Shown: positions 1 through 9,688, counted from the first letter of the stretch. The stretch is 64,000 nucleotides of DNA from Bradyrhizobium sp. CB2312 (GCF_029714425.1 NZ_CP121668.1:2253501-2317500); one strand, 5' to 3'. Numbers and translations are program-made. Notes: a model not told the origin generated them from the letters alone.

Positions 1-158
1 TCGTCTTCCATTGCGCCGGGGGCCTGCGCTCCGCGCTCGCCGCCAAGACCGCGCAGGACATGGGCTTAAAGCCCGTCGCCCACATCGCCGGCGGCTACGC
101 CGCCTGGCGCGATGCCGGCGGCCCGACCGAGCAGTGGGAGCCGAAGAAGAAGGGGTGA
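1..158 (+). CDS. Rhodanese-like sulfurtransferase, C-terminal part (cut by window start)
   Basis: The frame that ends at the TGA at 156-158 is open from the first base of the window, so the gene starts outside. About 51 residues are visible. They begin with the rhodanese active-site loop (H-C-A-G-G-L-R-S, catalytic Cys), continue with a helix rich in alanine and end with the typical closing motif (I-A-G-G-Y-A-A-W). In this family the Cys accepts sulfur as a persulfide. A second sulfurtransferase gene, sseA, follows 132 bp downstream on the same strand, which suggests a shared role in sulfur or cyanide metabolism. The full domain layout cannot be judged from this fragment. Confidence 0.8.
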   Translation, partial: VFHCAGGLRSALAAKTAQDMGLKPVAHIAGGYAAWRDAGGPTEQWEPKKKG

Positions 159-186
159 GGTGAACACCTCCCTCACCACACACTCC

Positions 187-263
187 GTCATGCCCGGGCT
201 TGACCCGGGCATCCACGTCTTTGCCGCAAGAACGTGGATGGCCGGGACAAGCCCGGCCATGAC
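187..263. repeat. Palindromic intergenic repeat, family A
   Basis: Two inverted hairpin units face each other: a GTCATGCCCGGGC arm, then a conserved ATCCACG core, a short spacer, CGTGGAT and a closing GCCATGAC arm. The same layout recurs at 1197, 10598 and 55005, with a half copy at 49677. It fills the gap between the two sulfurtransferase genes. Confidence 0.85.
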
Positions 264-290
264 GACTGAGACAATTGCCGGAGCTTACCA

Positions 291-1145
291 ATGACCGCCA
301 CCGATCCCCTCGTCTCCACCGACTGGCTCGCCGCCCACATGGGCGACACCAACGTCAGGATTCTCGACGCCAGCTTCAAGCTGCCGGGCGTGCTGCCGCT
401 GCCGAAGGACGACTATCTCGCCGCGCATCTGCCAGGCGCCGTGTTCTTCGATGTCGATGCGGTGTCGGATCATTCCAACCCGCTGCCGCACATGTATCCG
501 AGCGCCGAGCAGTTCGGCCGCGACGTCGGCAATCTTGGCATCTCCAACGCCGACACCGTCGTGCTCTACGATGCCGGCGGCTGGGTCGCAGCGCCGCGTG
601 CGTGGTGGATGTTCCTGGCCTTCGGCCACAGCAATGTGCGCATCCTCAATGGCGGGCTGAAGAAATGGCGCGCTGAGGGGCGCACTGTCGAGAGTGGCGA
701 GGTCAAGCCGAAGCCCGCAACCTTCGAGGCGAGCTACGATCCCAAGCGCGTGCGCAGCATGCAGCAGCTGGTCGCAAACGTCGAAAGCCGCGCCGAGCAG
801 GTGATCGACGCGCGCGCCGCCGATCGTTTTGAAGGCCGCGCGCCTGAGCCGCGGGCGGGCATCCGCTCCGGTCACATCCCCGGCGCGCGCAACGTCCCGT
901 ACAATCAGCTGTTCGATGCCGCGACCGGCACGATGAAGCCGCTCGAGGATCTGCGCGCCGCCTTCACGAATGCCGGCGTCAAGCTCGATACCCCGATCGT
1001 GACGAGCTGCGGCTCGGGCGTGTCGGCCGGCGTGCTGACGCTCGCGCTCTATCGCCTGGGGATTACCGACACCGCGCTCTACGACGGTTCATGGTCGGAA
1101 TGGGGCCAGGAAAACGGCCCGCCGATCGCGACCGGGCCGGCGTGA
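291..1145 (+). CDS. sseA: 3-mercaptopyruvate/thiosulfate sulfurtransferase
   Basis: The 284-residue protein has two tandem rhodanese domains, the usual length for SseA. The first (about 1-130) is structural. The second holds the active-site loop C-G-S-G-V-S near residue 241, close to the C-G-S-G-V-T signature of mercaptopyruvate sulfurtransferases rather than the C-R-x-G-x loop of thiosulfate-preferring enzymes. The domain also shows H-I-P-G-A-R-N and a closing D-G-S-W-S-E-W. The reaction transfers sulfur from 3-mercaptopyruvate to thiol acceptors or cyanide in the cytoplasm. The ATG at 291 follows a GGAG 7-10 bases upstream. Substrate preference is inferred from the loop only. Confidence 0.92.
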   Translation: MTATDPLVSTDWLAAHMGDTNVRILDASFKLPGVLPLPKDDYLAAHLPGAVFFDVDAVSDHSNPLPHMYPSAEQFGRDVGNLGISNADTVVLYDAGGWVAAPRAWWMFLAFGHSNVRILNGGLKKWRAEGRTVESGEVKPKPATFEASYDPKRVRSMQQLVANVESRAEQVIDARAADRFEGRAPEPRAGIRSGHIPGARNVPYNQLFDAATGTMKPLEDLRAAFTNAGVKLDTPIVTSCGSGVSAGVLTLALYRLGITDTALYDGSWSEWGQENGPPIATGPA

Positions 1146-1196
1146 GATCGCCGCTACGACATAAGTGAGCATTGGAGGCGGTGCAGCCGCCACAGC

Positions 1197-1280
1197 GTCA
1201 TGGCCGGGCTCGTCCCGGCCATCCACGTGTTCATCCGCGGCAAGAAGAACGTGGATGCCCGGGACAAGCCCGGGCATGAC
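1197..1280. repeat. Palindromic intergenic repeat, family A
   Basis: Second copy of the GTCATGGCCGGGC / ATCCACG / CGTGGAT / GGGCATGAC double hairpin. It lies between the convergent sseA and the leftward hypothetical gene, where it could also act as a transcription stop. Confidence 0.85.
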
Positions 1281-1338
1281 GACCTCTTGTGAATGTTCAA
1301 GATTGCCTGGCCCCGCAAACGCAGCGAGGTGAAGCACA

Positions 1339-2136
1339 TCACCGCGCGCGTGCGGTCGTCGTTGTCGCGAACGTCTGCTGACCGAACGGATCGAGCTGTT
1401 GCTGCAACTGCTGAGGCGGCGGGCGGCGCACCACGCGCTGTCGCTTCTTGGCCTTCGCACGCTGTTTGGTCGCCTTGCTGTCTGGTGTGGCGGTGTCGGA
1501 CTTGACCTTGGCGGGCGGGGCTTTCGAGGCCGTGGCCGCCGGATCGTTCAGCGCCGCCAGCCTGGTCGTCGCGACGTCGAGCGCCGCCGCGGCCATCGCT
1601 CGGCTGGGATCAACGGCAGCATCAACCGTTGCCGGCGCGCTGGCGGTCGCGACAACGGCAGGCGTGGCGTCGGCGATCGTGGCCATGGTGTCGGCGGGGG
1701 TGAGCGTGTCGGCCGGCGCTGGCACTGCGGCTTCCGTCGGCGTCTCGGCCTTGGTTTCGGTCTCTGCCTTGGCCGGTTCGGCAGGCTGGCTGTCGGCCGG
1801 CGGCGCGACGGCCTGCGGCTGCGCGTCGGTCTCGCTCGTCAGCGCCGCCATCTGCTCCGGCTCGCTCACCGGCAGTCCGATGGTCGGCACCTTGTCACGC
1901 AGCGACGGCGTCGGCTCGGCCGCCGCCTCCGGCTCGGCCCGCAAGACCGCGAGCACCGGCTGGGCCGGCTCGGAGGCTTGCGCGAACACCTTCTCCTGCG
2001 GGCCATTCCGCCAGGACGGGTTGCTGACATATTGCTCATGGGTCGCGCGCAGCAGCGCGGCGGCGCCTAGGCCGAACACCAGGATGGAGGTTGACAGCAG
2101 GATCGCGGCAAGCAGGAAGCGAAAGCCGGGAAGCAT
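1339..2136 (-). CDS. Hypothetical membrane-anchored Ala/Pro-rich protein
   Basis: The 265-residue protein starts with one hydrophobic segment (about residues 5-28), so it is either anchored in the inner membrane or carries an uncleaved signal. The remainder is low-complexity, rich in Ala, Pro, Glu and Thr (about 50-220), and ends in a basic, Gln-rich tail with K-K-R-Q and R-R-P-P-P. I recognise no domain. The composition suggests a periplasmic spacer or a protein that contacts the wall or DNA, but that is a guess. It is divergent from the L,D-transpeptidase gene across 363 bp. Its long low-complexity body makes the reading frame less certain than for its neighbours. Confidence 0.6.
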   Translation of the reverse strand: MLPGFRFLLAAILLSTSILVFGLGAAALLRATHEQYVSNPSWRNGPQEKVFAQASEPAQPVLAVLRAEPEAAAEPTPSLRDKVPTIGLPVSEPEQMAALTSETDAQPQAVAPPADSQPAEPAKAETETKAETPTEAAVPAPADTLTPADTMATIADATPAVVATASAPATVDAAVDPSRAMAAAALDVATTRLAALNDPAATASKAPPAKVKSDTATPDSKATKQRAKAKKRQRVVRRPPPQQLQQQLDPFGQQTFATTTTARAR

Positions 2137-2499
2137 CGGACGGGGTGCGAATTTCCGCCCCGACGGCGGTGCCGGGGCCCATGAGCCATCTGAACGCGGT
2201 GACGGTACTGATTGCCGCGTTCGCCACGCGGGGATCGGAGCTCAAAGCGGTGGCGAATCAGGCTGATTCGACCATATCGCAACGCCTTCGCGCCGTTTCC
2301 TAAAATTCGGGGCGGATGACTCCGGCAATTGACGGCGTGAGCCGATTTCCAGCCCGTGATGCAATGGGGCAACGGTCGAGTTGCGGATCACAAATGGCAA
2401 ATCCGGCGCAAATAACCCTGATATGTCTTGAATGTGCCGCGATCTTCGGTCATCTGGCCGTTGACGGCTCGGACGGGGCCCGGGGGCTATACAAGAGCG
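2137..2499. other. Divergent intergenic region, 363 bp, no gene seen
   Basis: This gap lies between the divergent starts of the Ala/Pro-rich protein and the L,D-transpeptidase. It is somewhat less GC-rich around 2380-2430. I see no strong hairpin, repeat or convincing small ORF with a ribosome binding site. It probably holds both promoters. Confidence 0.5.
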
Positions 2500-3693
2500 A
2501 TGATGATCAAACACTTTCTGACGATATGCGCTGCCGCAACAGTCGCTGCGGCGGGAACCTCGCTCGCGCAGGCTCAGAGCTATCCGGTCCAGCAGGCGCC
2601 AAGCTATGGCGCGCCGGCCCAATATCGGCCCGGCGACCGCACCCCGAATTTCGACGCCCTGGACGATGACGACGACGCGGTGCCGCAGGCCTCGCTGCCC
2701 CCGCCCGGCCCCAGCGGTCCGATCGTGTCGCCGGCCGATCCGCGCTATGGCCGCCCGGCTGGCGCGCCGCCGGTCTACTCGGCCGCCCCGCCGCAGGGGC
2801 CGGTGATGTCGCCGGATGATCCGCGTTATGGCCGACCCGCCGGCGCCCCCGTGTACTCGGCCGCGCCGCCGCAGGGACCGGTAATGTCGCCGGACGATCC
2901 GCGCTACGGCCGCCCGGCCGGTCCGCCGCCGGTGATCTATGCCGATCGCCCGGGCCAGGCGCCAGCCAATGACGGCCTGCGTCCGCCGGAGGCCGTTGGT
3001 GGCCCCGCCGCGACCGGAACGGTTCAGGCTGGCCAGCCGCCCGTCGGCGCCGATGGTCGGCCGATGACGATCGCCTCGCTGCCGCCGGAGGAGCAGCCCG
3101 ATGCTGCGCCGGCCCAGCTGTCGCCGAATCTGCGCCGCCAGGAAGTCGCGTTCCAGACCAAGGAGCCGGCCGGCACGCTCGTGGTCGATACGCCCAACAC
3201 CTACCTCTATTACGTGCTCGGCGGCGGCCGCGCGATCCGCTACGGCGTCCGCGTCGGCCGCGACGGCTTCACCTGGACCGGCGTGCAGAAGATCACCCGC
3301 AAGGCCGAGTGGCCGGATTGGCATCCGCCGACGGAAATGATCGAGCGCCAGCCCTATCTGCCGCGCTTCATGGCCGGCGGCCCCGGCAACCCGCTCGGCG
3401 CCCGTGCGATGTATCTCGGCTCGACCGTCTACCGCATCCACGGCACCAACCAGCCCTCGACGATCGGCAAGTTCGTCTCGTCCGGCTGCATCGGCATGCT
3501 GAACGAGGACGTCTCCGACCTGTTCGACCGCGTCAAGGTCGGCACCCGCGTGGTGGTGCTGCCCGGCGGTCCGCAGCCGGGAACGGCGACCGCCTCCGCC
3601 GCGCCGGCTCCGGTGTCCGCCCAGGCCGGCCCGGTCCCGGGCACGCAGCCGACGGTGGTGCCGCCGCTGCCCGCGCCGGTCACCGTGCGCTAA
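2500..3693 (+). CDS. L,D-transpeptidase (YkuD/ErfK family) with variant active-site motif
   Basis: The start is placed at 2500 because it opens a clear signal peptide (about 25 residues, cut after A-Q-A); an upstream in-frame ATG at 2428 would put 24 non-signal residues in front. The mature protein has a Pro-rich linker with three copies of a roughly 20-residue unit (P-P-Q-G-P-V-M-S-P-D-D-P-R-Y-G-R-P-A). A YkuD domain follows at about 210-360. The catalytic region shows H-G-T-N and then S-S-G-C-I-G-M-L. The family normally has S-x-G-C-I-R-M, so the Cys is present but the following Arg is Gly. Such enzymes make 3-3 cross-links in peptidoglycan or attach proteins to it. A paralogue at 46058 keeps the Arg. 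Confidence 0.88.
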   Translation: MMIKHFLTICAAATVAAAGTSLAQAQSYPVQQAPSYGAPAQYRPGDRTPNFDALDDDDDAVPQASLPPPGPSGPIVSPADPRYGRPAGAPPVYSAAPPQGPVMSPDDPRYGRPAGAPVYSAAPPQGPVMSPDDPRYGRPAGPPPVIYADRPGQAPANDGLRPPEAVGGPAATGTVQAGQPPVGADGRPMTIASLPPEEQPDAAPAQLSPNLRRQEVAFQTKEPAGTLVVDTPNTYLYYVLGGGRAIRYGVRVGRDGFTWTGVQKITRKAEWPDWHPPTEMIERQPYLPRFMAGGPGNPLGARAMYLGSTVYRIHGTNQPSTIGKFVSSGCIGMLNEDVSDLFDRVKVGTRVVVLPGGPQPGTATASAAPAPVSAQAGPVPGTQPTVVPPLPAPVTVR

Positions 3694-3720
3694 GCGCTTC
3701 GAAACAGTTCAACTCGGCAA

Positions 3721-3741
3721 GGGCGTGCCAACGGCACGCCC
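3721..3741 (+). terminator. Intrinsic terminator of the L,D-transpeptidase gene
   Basis: A perfect 9-bp stem (GGGCGTGCC / GGCACGCCC) with a 3-base loop is followed by TTCTTCGTTT. It sits 28 bp after the stop codon, between convergent genes. Confidence 0.8.
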
Positions 3742-3750
3742 TTCTTCGTT

Positions 3751-4713
3751 TCAGGCGAGCTTGCGCGGCAACTCGCTGCCTTTGGTGAAGGCGTCTACCG
3801 CTTCGACCATCTGACCGTAATGAATGCGCAAACCGTCCTCGGTCGCGTAGCCGAGATGTGGCGTCAGCACGAGATTGTCGAGCTTGCGGAAGGGATGGTC
3901 GACCGGCAGCGGTTCGACCGAGAAGACATCTAAGCCGGCGCCCGCGATCTTCTTCTGCTGCAAAGCCTCGAGCAGCGCCGTCTCATCGACAATGGGCCCG
4001 CGCGCGGTGTTGACGAGGAAGGCCGTCGGCTTCATCCGCGCGAGGTCGGCGCGGCCGACGAGGCCGCGCGAGCGCTCGCTCAGCACCACATGGATGGTGA
4101 CGATGTCGGCTTTGGTGAACAGCTCCTCCTTGGTGGCGTAGCCGACGCCGGCCGCCGCGCACTTGTCCGGCGTCAGGTTCGGGCTCCAGGCGATCACGTT
4201 CATGCCGAACGCTTTCGCAATCCCCGCCATCTTGCTGCCGAGCTTGCCGAGCCCGACGACGCCGAGCGTCATCCCCTCGATCTCGACACCGGCAAAGGTC
4301 TGCCAGGGCTCACCCGCATGCATCCGCGCATTCTCGCGGCCGATGCCGCGAGTCAATTCCAGGATCAGGCCCATGGTGAGCGGCGCGGTCGGATCGCGCG
4401 AATATTGCGTGCCGCCGATGACGATACCGCGCGCCTTCGCGGCCTCTATGTCGATCGAAGCGTTGCGCATGCCCGAGGTGAGCAGCAGCTTCAGTTTCGG
4501 CAGGCTGTCGAACAGGCTCTTCGGGAACGCAGTGCGCTCGCGCATCGCGCAGATGATCTCGAAGTCCGCGAGCGCGCTGGCCGCAGCCTGCTCCGAGGCG
4601 AAGGGATGGCTGAACACGGTGACGTCGATGCGGTCCGACAGCTTCTGCCAGTCGGCGACATCGAGGGCGAGGTTGAAATAGTCGTCGAGAATTGCGCAGC
4701 GCAGCCGGCTCAT
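3751..4713 (-). CDS. D-2-hydroxyacid dehydrogenase family protein
   Basis: The protein has about 320 residues from the chosen ATG at 4713. Longer starts up to 4806 add an Arg-rich stretch with no family match. The Rossmann signature G-L-G-K-L-G-S lies near the middle, followed by V-N-T-A-R-G-P-I-V-D-E with the catalytic Arg region, E-P-L-P (catalytic Glu) and T-P-H-L-G-Y (catalytic His). The family reduces 2-oxoacids with NAD(P)H; PhgDH, glyoxylate reductase and formate dehydrogenase are relatives, so the substrate is open. It converges on the L,D-transpeptidase gene and appears to be a single transcription unit. Confidence 0.85.
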   Translation of the reverse strand: MSRLRCAILDDYFNLALDVADWQKLSDRIDVTVFSHPFASEQAAASALADFEIICAMRERTAFPKSLFDSLPKLKLLLTSGMRNASIDIEAAKARGIVIGGTQYSRDPTAPLTMGLILELTRGIGRENARMHAGEPWQTFAGVEIEGMTLGVVGLGKLGSKMAGIAKAFGMNVIAWSPNLTPDKCAAAGVGYATKEELFTKADIVTIHVVLSERSRGLVGRADLARMKPTAFLVNTARGPIVDETALLEALQQKKIAGAGLDVFSVEPLPVDHPFRKLDNLVLTPHLGYATEDGLRIHYGQMVEAVDAFTKGSELPRKLA

Positions 4714-4845
4714 CAGCTTCATCCATGGCGAGAGGGAACGGCGCTGGGCGATGGGCGCCATCGTCGGAACCGGGCCATGGTTGCGCGCAATCAGCCTCGC
4801 GCGCAAGCAGCTTGCGTCTTCAAAAATCCGATAGGAGAGGGAGCC

Positions 4846-5061
4846 TCAGAGGTCGCGGGGCTTGAGCCGGGGCGGCGCGTCCATGCCGTGCTTGGCGCGC
4901 CAGGCGGGGCCGGGGCCGCGCATGTAGTGCAGCTCGGGCCGGTAGGGGTTGAAGGCGGTGGTGAAGAAGCGCTTCCAGAAGCCCTTGACCTCCGACACGA
5001 CGCCGGAGACGTGCCCGACTTCTGCCGGAACAGGAAGAGAATGGGTCTCGATCAGGGCCAT
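4846..5061 (-). CDS. Small hypothetical protein (71 aa)
   Basis: The 71-residue product has no signal peptide or membrane segment. It is rich in aromatic and basic residues (W-K-R-F-F-T-T-A-F-N-P-Y-R-P-E-L-H-Y) and ends in a Pro/Arg-rich tail. The ordered composition favours a real small protein over a chance ORF, but the ribosome binding site is weak and I know no family for it. It could be cotranscribed with the downstream dehydrogenase, about 130 bp away. Confidence 0.55.
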   Translation of the reverse strand: MALIETHSLPVPAEVGHVSGVVSEVKGFWKRFFTTAFNPYRPELHYMRGPGPAWRAKHGMDAPPRLKPRDL

Positions 5062-5295
5062 GACGCTGTCTCGCTGTTCTCCCCACTCATTCTGAGCGGG
5101 TGGCGCTGTTTCCGCGCGAAACCGAGCTTTGGCCTGCTTTATTAAAAAATGGTTTCAATTGTCCGGATCTGGGTCCGGATGGTGTCCGTACCGTATTCAT
5201 CCGTGGTGAACGGAGGGAAAACGTTGCCCTTTGGGGGCGGGATCGTTACATCGGCGGCAAGCAAATTTCCTCAAATCGAAGGTTTCACGGGACCG

Positions 5296-6945
<1,650 letters not shown>

Positions 6946-6952
6946 TTTCGGC

Positions 6953-8179
6953 ATGATGCGACGGGCGCTCATCGCTGCGGTGATCGTCGTCACCTGCACC
7001 TGGTCGCCCGCCCGCGCCGCCGATGCCGCCTTCACGCAGTTCATCGCCTCGCTGTGGCCGGAGGCACAGGCTGCCGGCGTGTCGCGCGCGACGTTCGATG
7101 AGCAGACTCACGGGCTCGAGCCTGACTACAAGCTGCCCGATCTGATCCTGCCGGGCCGGCCCGCGACCGGCGCGCCGTCGCAGGCCGAGTTCGTGCAGGT
7201 GCCCGCCGACTATGTCAGGGAAGCGTCGATCGCACGGCTCGCCGGCGAGGGGCAGCGGCTGCTGCAAAAATACAATTCCGCGCTGACGCAGATCGAAAAG
7301 AAGTCCGGCGTGCCCGCGACCGTGATGCTCGCGATCTGGGGCCGTGAGACTGACTACGGCCGCTATACGCTGCCTTACGATCTCGTCCGCGTGCTGGCGA
7401 CGCAAGCCTATGTCGGCCGCCGCAAGGACACCTATCGCAACGAGTTCATCCTCTCGCTGAAAATTCTGGGCGAGGGCGTAGTGACGCGCAAGGACATGCG
7501 CTCATCCTGGGCCGGCGCGACCGGGCTGACGCAATTCCTGCCGTCCGAATATTACAATCACGGCGTCGACTTCGACGGCGACGGCCGCATCGACATCTGG
7601 CACTCGGTGCCGGATGCGCTGGCCTCCGCTGCACAGCAGCTCGTCAACAAGGGGTGGCAGAGCGGCGTGCGCTGGGCCTACGAGGTGCAAGCACCCGCAA
7701 AAGTCGATTGCACCACCGGCGTGCCCGAGGTGACGAAGCCGATCGGCCAGTGGCTGCGCGAAGGTTTTGTTCCAGTGCGCGGCGCGAGGCTCAGCGCCGC
7801 CGAGCAGGCGCAGCCGGCCTCGCTGCTGCAACCGGAAGGCATCTACGGTCCGTCGTTCCTGACCACGAAGAACTACTTCGTCATCAAGGAATATAATTTC
7901 TCCGACCTCTACGTGCTGTTCGTCGGCCATCTCAGCGATCGCATGACGAGCCCGCTGCCGTTCGCGACACCTTGGGCCGCTTCGAAGCAATTGCGTACGA
8001 AGGATGTCGAGACCATGCAGCGCGGCCTGACGCGTATCGGGCTCTACAAGGACAAGATCGACGGCAAGGCCGGCATGCAGACGCGCGCCGCGCTCGGCGC
8101 CTATCAGAAGTCCGCAGGCCTGAAGGTCGATTGCTGGCCGAGCGAAGAGGTGCTGCGCTCGATCCAGGCGGCGCGATAG
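6953..8179 (+). CDS. Lytic murein transglycosylase, MltB type, with peptidoglycan-binding domain
   Basis: The 408-residue protein has an N-terminal signal peptide (about 23 residues, ending A-R-A-A). An MltB/SLT_2 catalytic domain follows (about 25-330), with the catalytic Glu in I-W-G-R-E-T-D-Y-G and the family segment W-A-G-A-T-G-L-T-Q-F-L-P. A C-terminal PG_binding_1 domain runs from about 345 to 405. It cleaves glycan strands with formation of 1,6-anhydroMurNAc in the periplasm. No lipobox is visible, so it is likely soluble, unlike E. coli MltB. It follows ettA closely and may be cotranscribed, though the functions are unrelated. Confidence 0.92.
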   Translation: MMRRALIAAVIVVTCTWSPARAADAAFTQFIASLWPEAQAAGVSRATFDEQTHGLEPDYKLPDLILPGRPATGAPSQAEFVQVPADYVREASIARLAGEGQRLLQKYNSALTQIEKKSGVPATVMLAIWGRETDYGRYTLPYDLVRVLATQAYVGRRKDTYRNEFILSLKILGEGVVTRKDMRSSWAGATGLTQFLPSEYYNHGVDFDGDGRIDIWHSVPDALASAAQQLVNKGWQSGVRWAYEVQAPAKVDCTTGVPEVTKPIGQWLREGFVPVRGARLSAAEQAQPASLLQPEGIYGPSFLTTKNYFVIKEYNFSDLYVLFVGHLSDRMTSPLPFATPWAASKQLRTKDVETMQRGLTRIGLYKDKIDGKAGMQTRAALGAYQKSAGLKVDCWPSEEVLRSIQAAR

Positions 8180-8189
8180 CGCGGCAAGC

Positions 8190-8225
8190 AAAAAGAAAAA
8201 GCCCGGCCGATGGTCTCGGCCGGGC
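8190..8225 (-). terminator. Intrinsic terminator for the leftward glycine-zipper gene
   Basis: The 10-bp stem GCCCGGCCGA / TCGGCCGGGC has a 5-base loop and is preceded on the + strand by AAAAAGAAAAA. Read leftward this is a hairpin followed by a U-rich tract, just past the stop of the gene at 8260. It may also stop rightward readthrough. Confidence 0.8.
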
Positions 8226-8259
8226 TTCGATCGCGGCGCTCATCAGCGCCTTGAGATCA

Positions 8260-8544
8260 TCAGTAGCAAACGCGAACCGGGCGGACCACCCAGCCGTAGC
8301 CGTCCCAATAGCGCTGGCGCTGCCAGTAGCAGGGCGGGGGCGGCGGGCCGGGCTCGGCGACGTAAACCGGACCACCATAGGCCGGACGGCTCGACGCGAT
8401 GGCGCCGCCGACGATGGCGCCGCCGATCAGGCCGGCCGCGATGCCGGCGCCGACGCCGTCACCGGCTTTGGCGGACGGAGTGGCAGTCACCAGCGAACCG
8501 GCGACCGTCGCAACCGTGAGGGCGGCAACTAAAGTCTTCTTCAT
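8260..8544 (-). CDS. Small secreted glycine-zipper protein, copy 1
   Basis: The 94-residue protein has a signal peptide of about 27 residues. A glycine-zipper stretch follows (G-x3-G pattern in G-A-G-I-A-A-G-L-I-G-G-A-I-V-G-G-A), then a Pro/Gly/Tyr-rich segment. The C terminus is conserved and ends C-Y-W-Q-R-Q-R-Y-W-D-G-Y-G-W-V-V-R-P-V-R-V-C-Y, so two Cys could form a disulfide. The product at 8767 has the same plan. Glycine-zipper proteins are usually outer-membrane or periplasmic and oligomerise; the role here is unknown. The start has AGGAG nearby on the coding strand. Confidence 0.8.
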   Translation of the reverse strand: MKKTLVAALTVATVAGSLVTATPSAKAGDGVGAGIAAGLIGGAIVGGAIASSRPAYGGPVYVAEPGPPPPPCYWQRQRYWDGYGWVVRPVRVCY

Positions 8545-8766
8545 GCTCTTGGCTCTCCTGGGAGATGGGTTCCTCTTGTTAGAGGCGCCCGGGTTTCAAA
8601 GGTTCACGCACACTCTGATGGAATTGGTCTTGCAGCTAGGAAGCGCGCAAATGGTCAATCCACGGTAAACGCACACGGAGCTGTGACGAGAAAAAGCGGT
8701 CTTTTTCGGGCCCCAGGATGAACGGCGTGTCCGTAGTGAACCTGTCCACACGCGGCTCAAGTCGCC

Positions 8767-9090
8767 TCAGCCGCAGACTCGGACACGGCGGACGCGCCAG
8801 GCATAGCCGTCCCAGAAGCGCTGCCTCTGCCAGACGCAGCCACCGCCGTAATAATCGTCGGCGACATAGCCCGGACCCGGTGCGTAGTAGCGGGGCGGGT
8901 AATAGCCCGGTTCATAATAGCCGGGGCCTGGTCCGTAATAATACGGAGACGCCAGCGCGCCCCCGACGATGGCGCCGCCGATGATCCCGGCGGCTACGCC
9001 TGCGGCTACGCCACGCTGTGCATGGGCGGGTGTGCCGGCCGCCAGGGCCAGGATGGCGAGGGCAGCAACTGCCAGGAGCGACTTCTTCAT
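8767..9090 (-). CDS. Small secreted glycine-zipper protein, copy 2
   Basis: The 107-residue paralogue of the neighbouring gene has the same four parts: signal peptide (ending A-H-A), glycine zipper (V-A-A-G-I-I-G-G-A-I-V-G-G-A-L-A-S), an expanded Tyr/Pro/Gly repeat (Y-Y-G-P-G-P-G-Y-Y-E-P-G-Y-Y-P-P), and the C-terminal W-Q-R-Q-R-F-W-D-G-Y-A-W-R-V-R-R-V-R-V-C-G with two Cys. The Tyr-rich centre is longer than in copy 1. The pair looks like a tandem duplication that diverged in the central segment. Secretion to the envelope is predicted; the function is not known. Confidence 0.8.
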   Translation of the reverse strand: MKKSLLAVAALAILALAAGTPAHAQRGVAAGVAAGIIGGAIVGGALASPYYYGPGPGYYEPGYYPPRYYAPGPGYVADDYYGGGCVWQRQRFWDGYAWRVRRVRVCG

Positions 9091-9229
9091 AGGCTTGGCC
9101 TTTCAACTCGGGGAACTCTTTGGGACCTAAGTTCCATACTCCATTTGAACGACCGATGAACGGCACCTTTGCGGGATGCGACCAATTAATGTGGATCGCA
9201 GGTCCGCCAAGGAGGCGAGCAGGGAGGCG

Positions 9230-9538
9230 ATGATGGGTAATGCGATGATCAATGCCTTGATTGCTGCCGGGGTCATCTTCGCGATCGGCTACGGCTGGAT
9301 CAGCCATCTCCAGAACCGGGGCCGGCGCTCGCGGGCAGCGGCCGGAACGGATGGCGGCACCGGCGGCGGTGACAGCTATTCGGGATCGAGCGACGGTTTC
9401 TCGCTGGGGAGCTGGTTTTCCAGCGACAGCGCGGCGGGCCCGAGCGACAGCGGCAGCTGCTCGAGCAGCGATAGCGGCAGCAGCGGCGGGGATTGCGGAG
9501 GCGGCGGCGATGGAGGTGGAGGCGGTGGCGGTGACTGA
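9230..9538 (+). CDS. Small membrane protein with Ser/Asp/Gly-rich tail
   Basis: The start at 9230 follows GGAGG motifs and gives 102 residues; an upstream ATG at 9176 has none. One membrane segment (about residues 6-24) is followed by a basic stretch (R-G-R-R-S-R). The tail is then almost entirely Ser, Asp and Gly with four Cys, ending in G-G-G-G-G-G-G-D. The tail is probably disordered. I recognise no family, although TM proteins ending in a Ser/Gly-rich tail are common among unannotated rhizobial proteins. The low complexity lowers confidence. Confidence 0.55.
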   Translation: MMGNAMINALIAAGVIFAIGYGWISHLQNRGRRSRAAAGTDGGTGGGDSYSGSSDGFSLGSWFSSDSAAGPSDSGSCSSSDSGSSGGDCGGGGDGGGGGGGD

Positions 9539-9563
9539 TCTTGATCCACCGCAATACCGTATT

Positions 9564-9578
9564 TTAGAGCCGTTCTAG
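9564..9578. promoter_or_regulatory. ICE-like iron control box (Irr) upstream of bfd
   Basis: TTAGAG-CCG-TTCTAG is a near-perfect 6-3-6 inverted repeat, 110 bp upstream of bfd. It resembles the iron control element bound by Irr in Bradyrhizobium (TTAGAA-N3-TTCTAA, from memory). Irr represses iron-storage genes under iron limitation. The assignment is inferred from motif and neighbour. Confidence 0.7.
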
Positions 9579-9688
9579 GCTGTTTCCGGGCTAGTTTGGA
9601 ATAGCTTCAAATACCGGTTTTTCCCTTTGCATCCGGACGGCCCGTTAAATATCGATGATGACGCATCACCGAAGGGCCTATCGCTTCC

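Noticed and set aside
187..1280. Palindromic GC-rich repeats as CRISPR repeats
   Set aside because: Copies are unequally spaced, differ in orientation and flank single genes; no regular spacers or cas genes exist.
9595..9611. TTTGGAATAGCTTCAAA as a third iron-control box
   Set aside because: The halves do not pair well and the sequence departs from the 6-3-6 consensus; only the two clearer boxes are reported.
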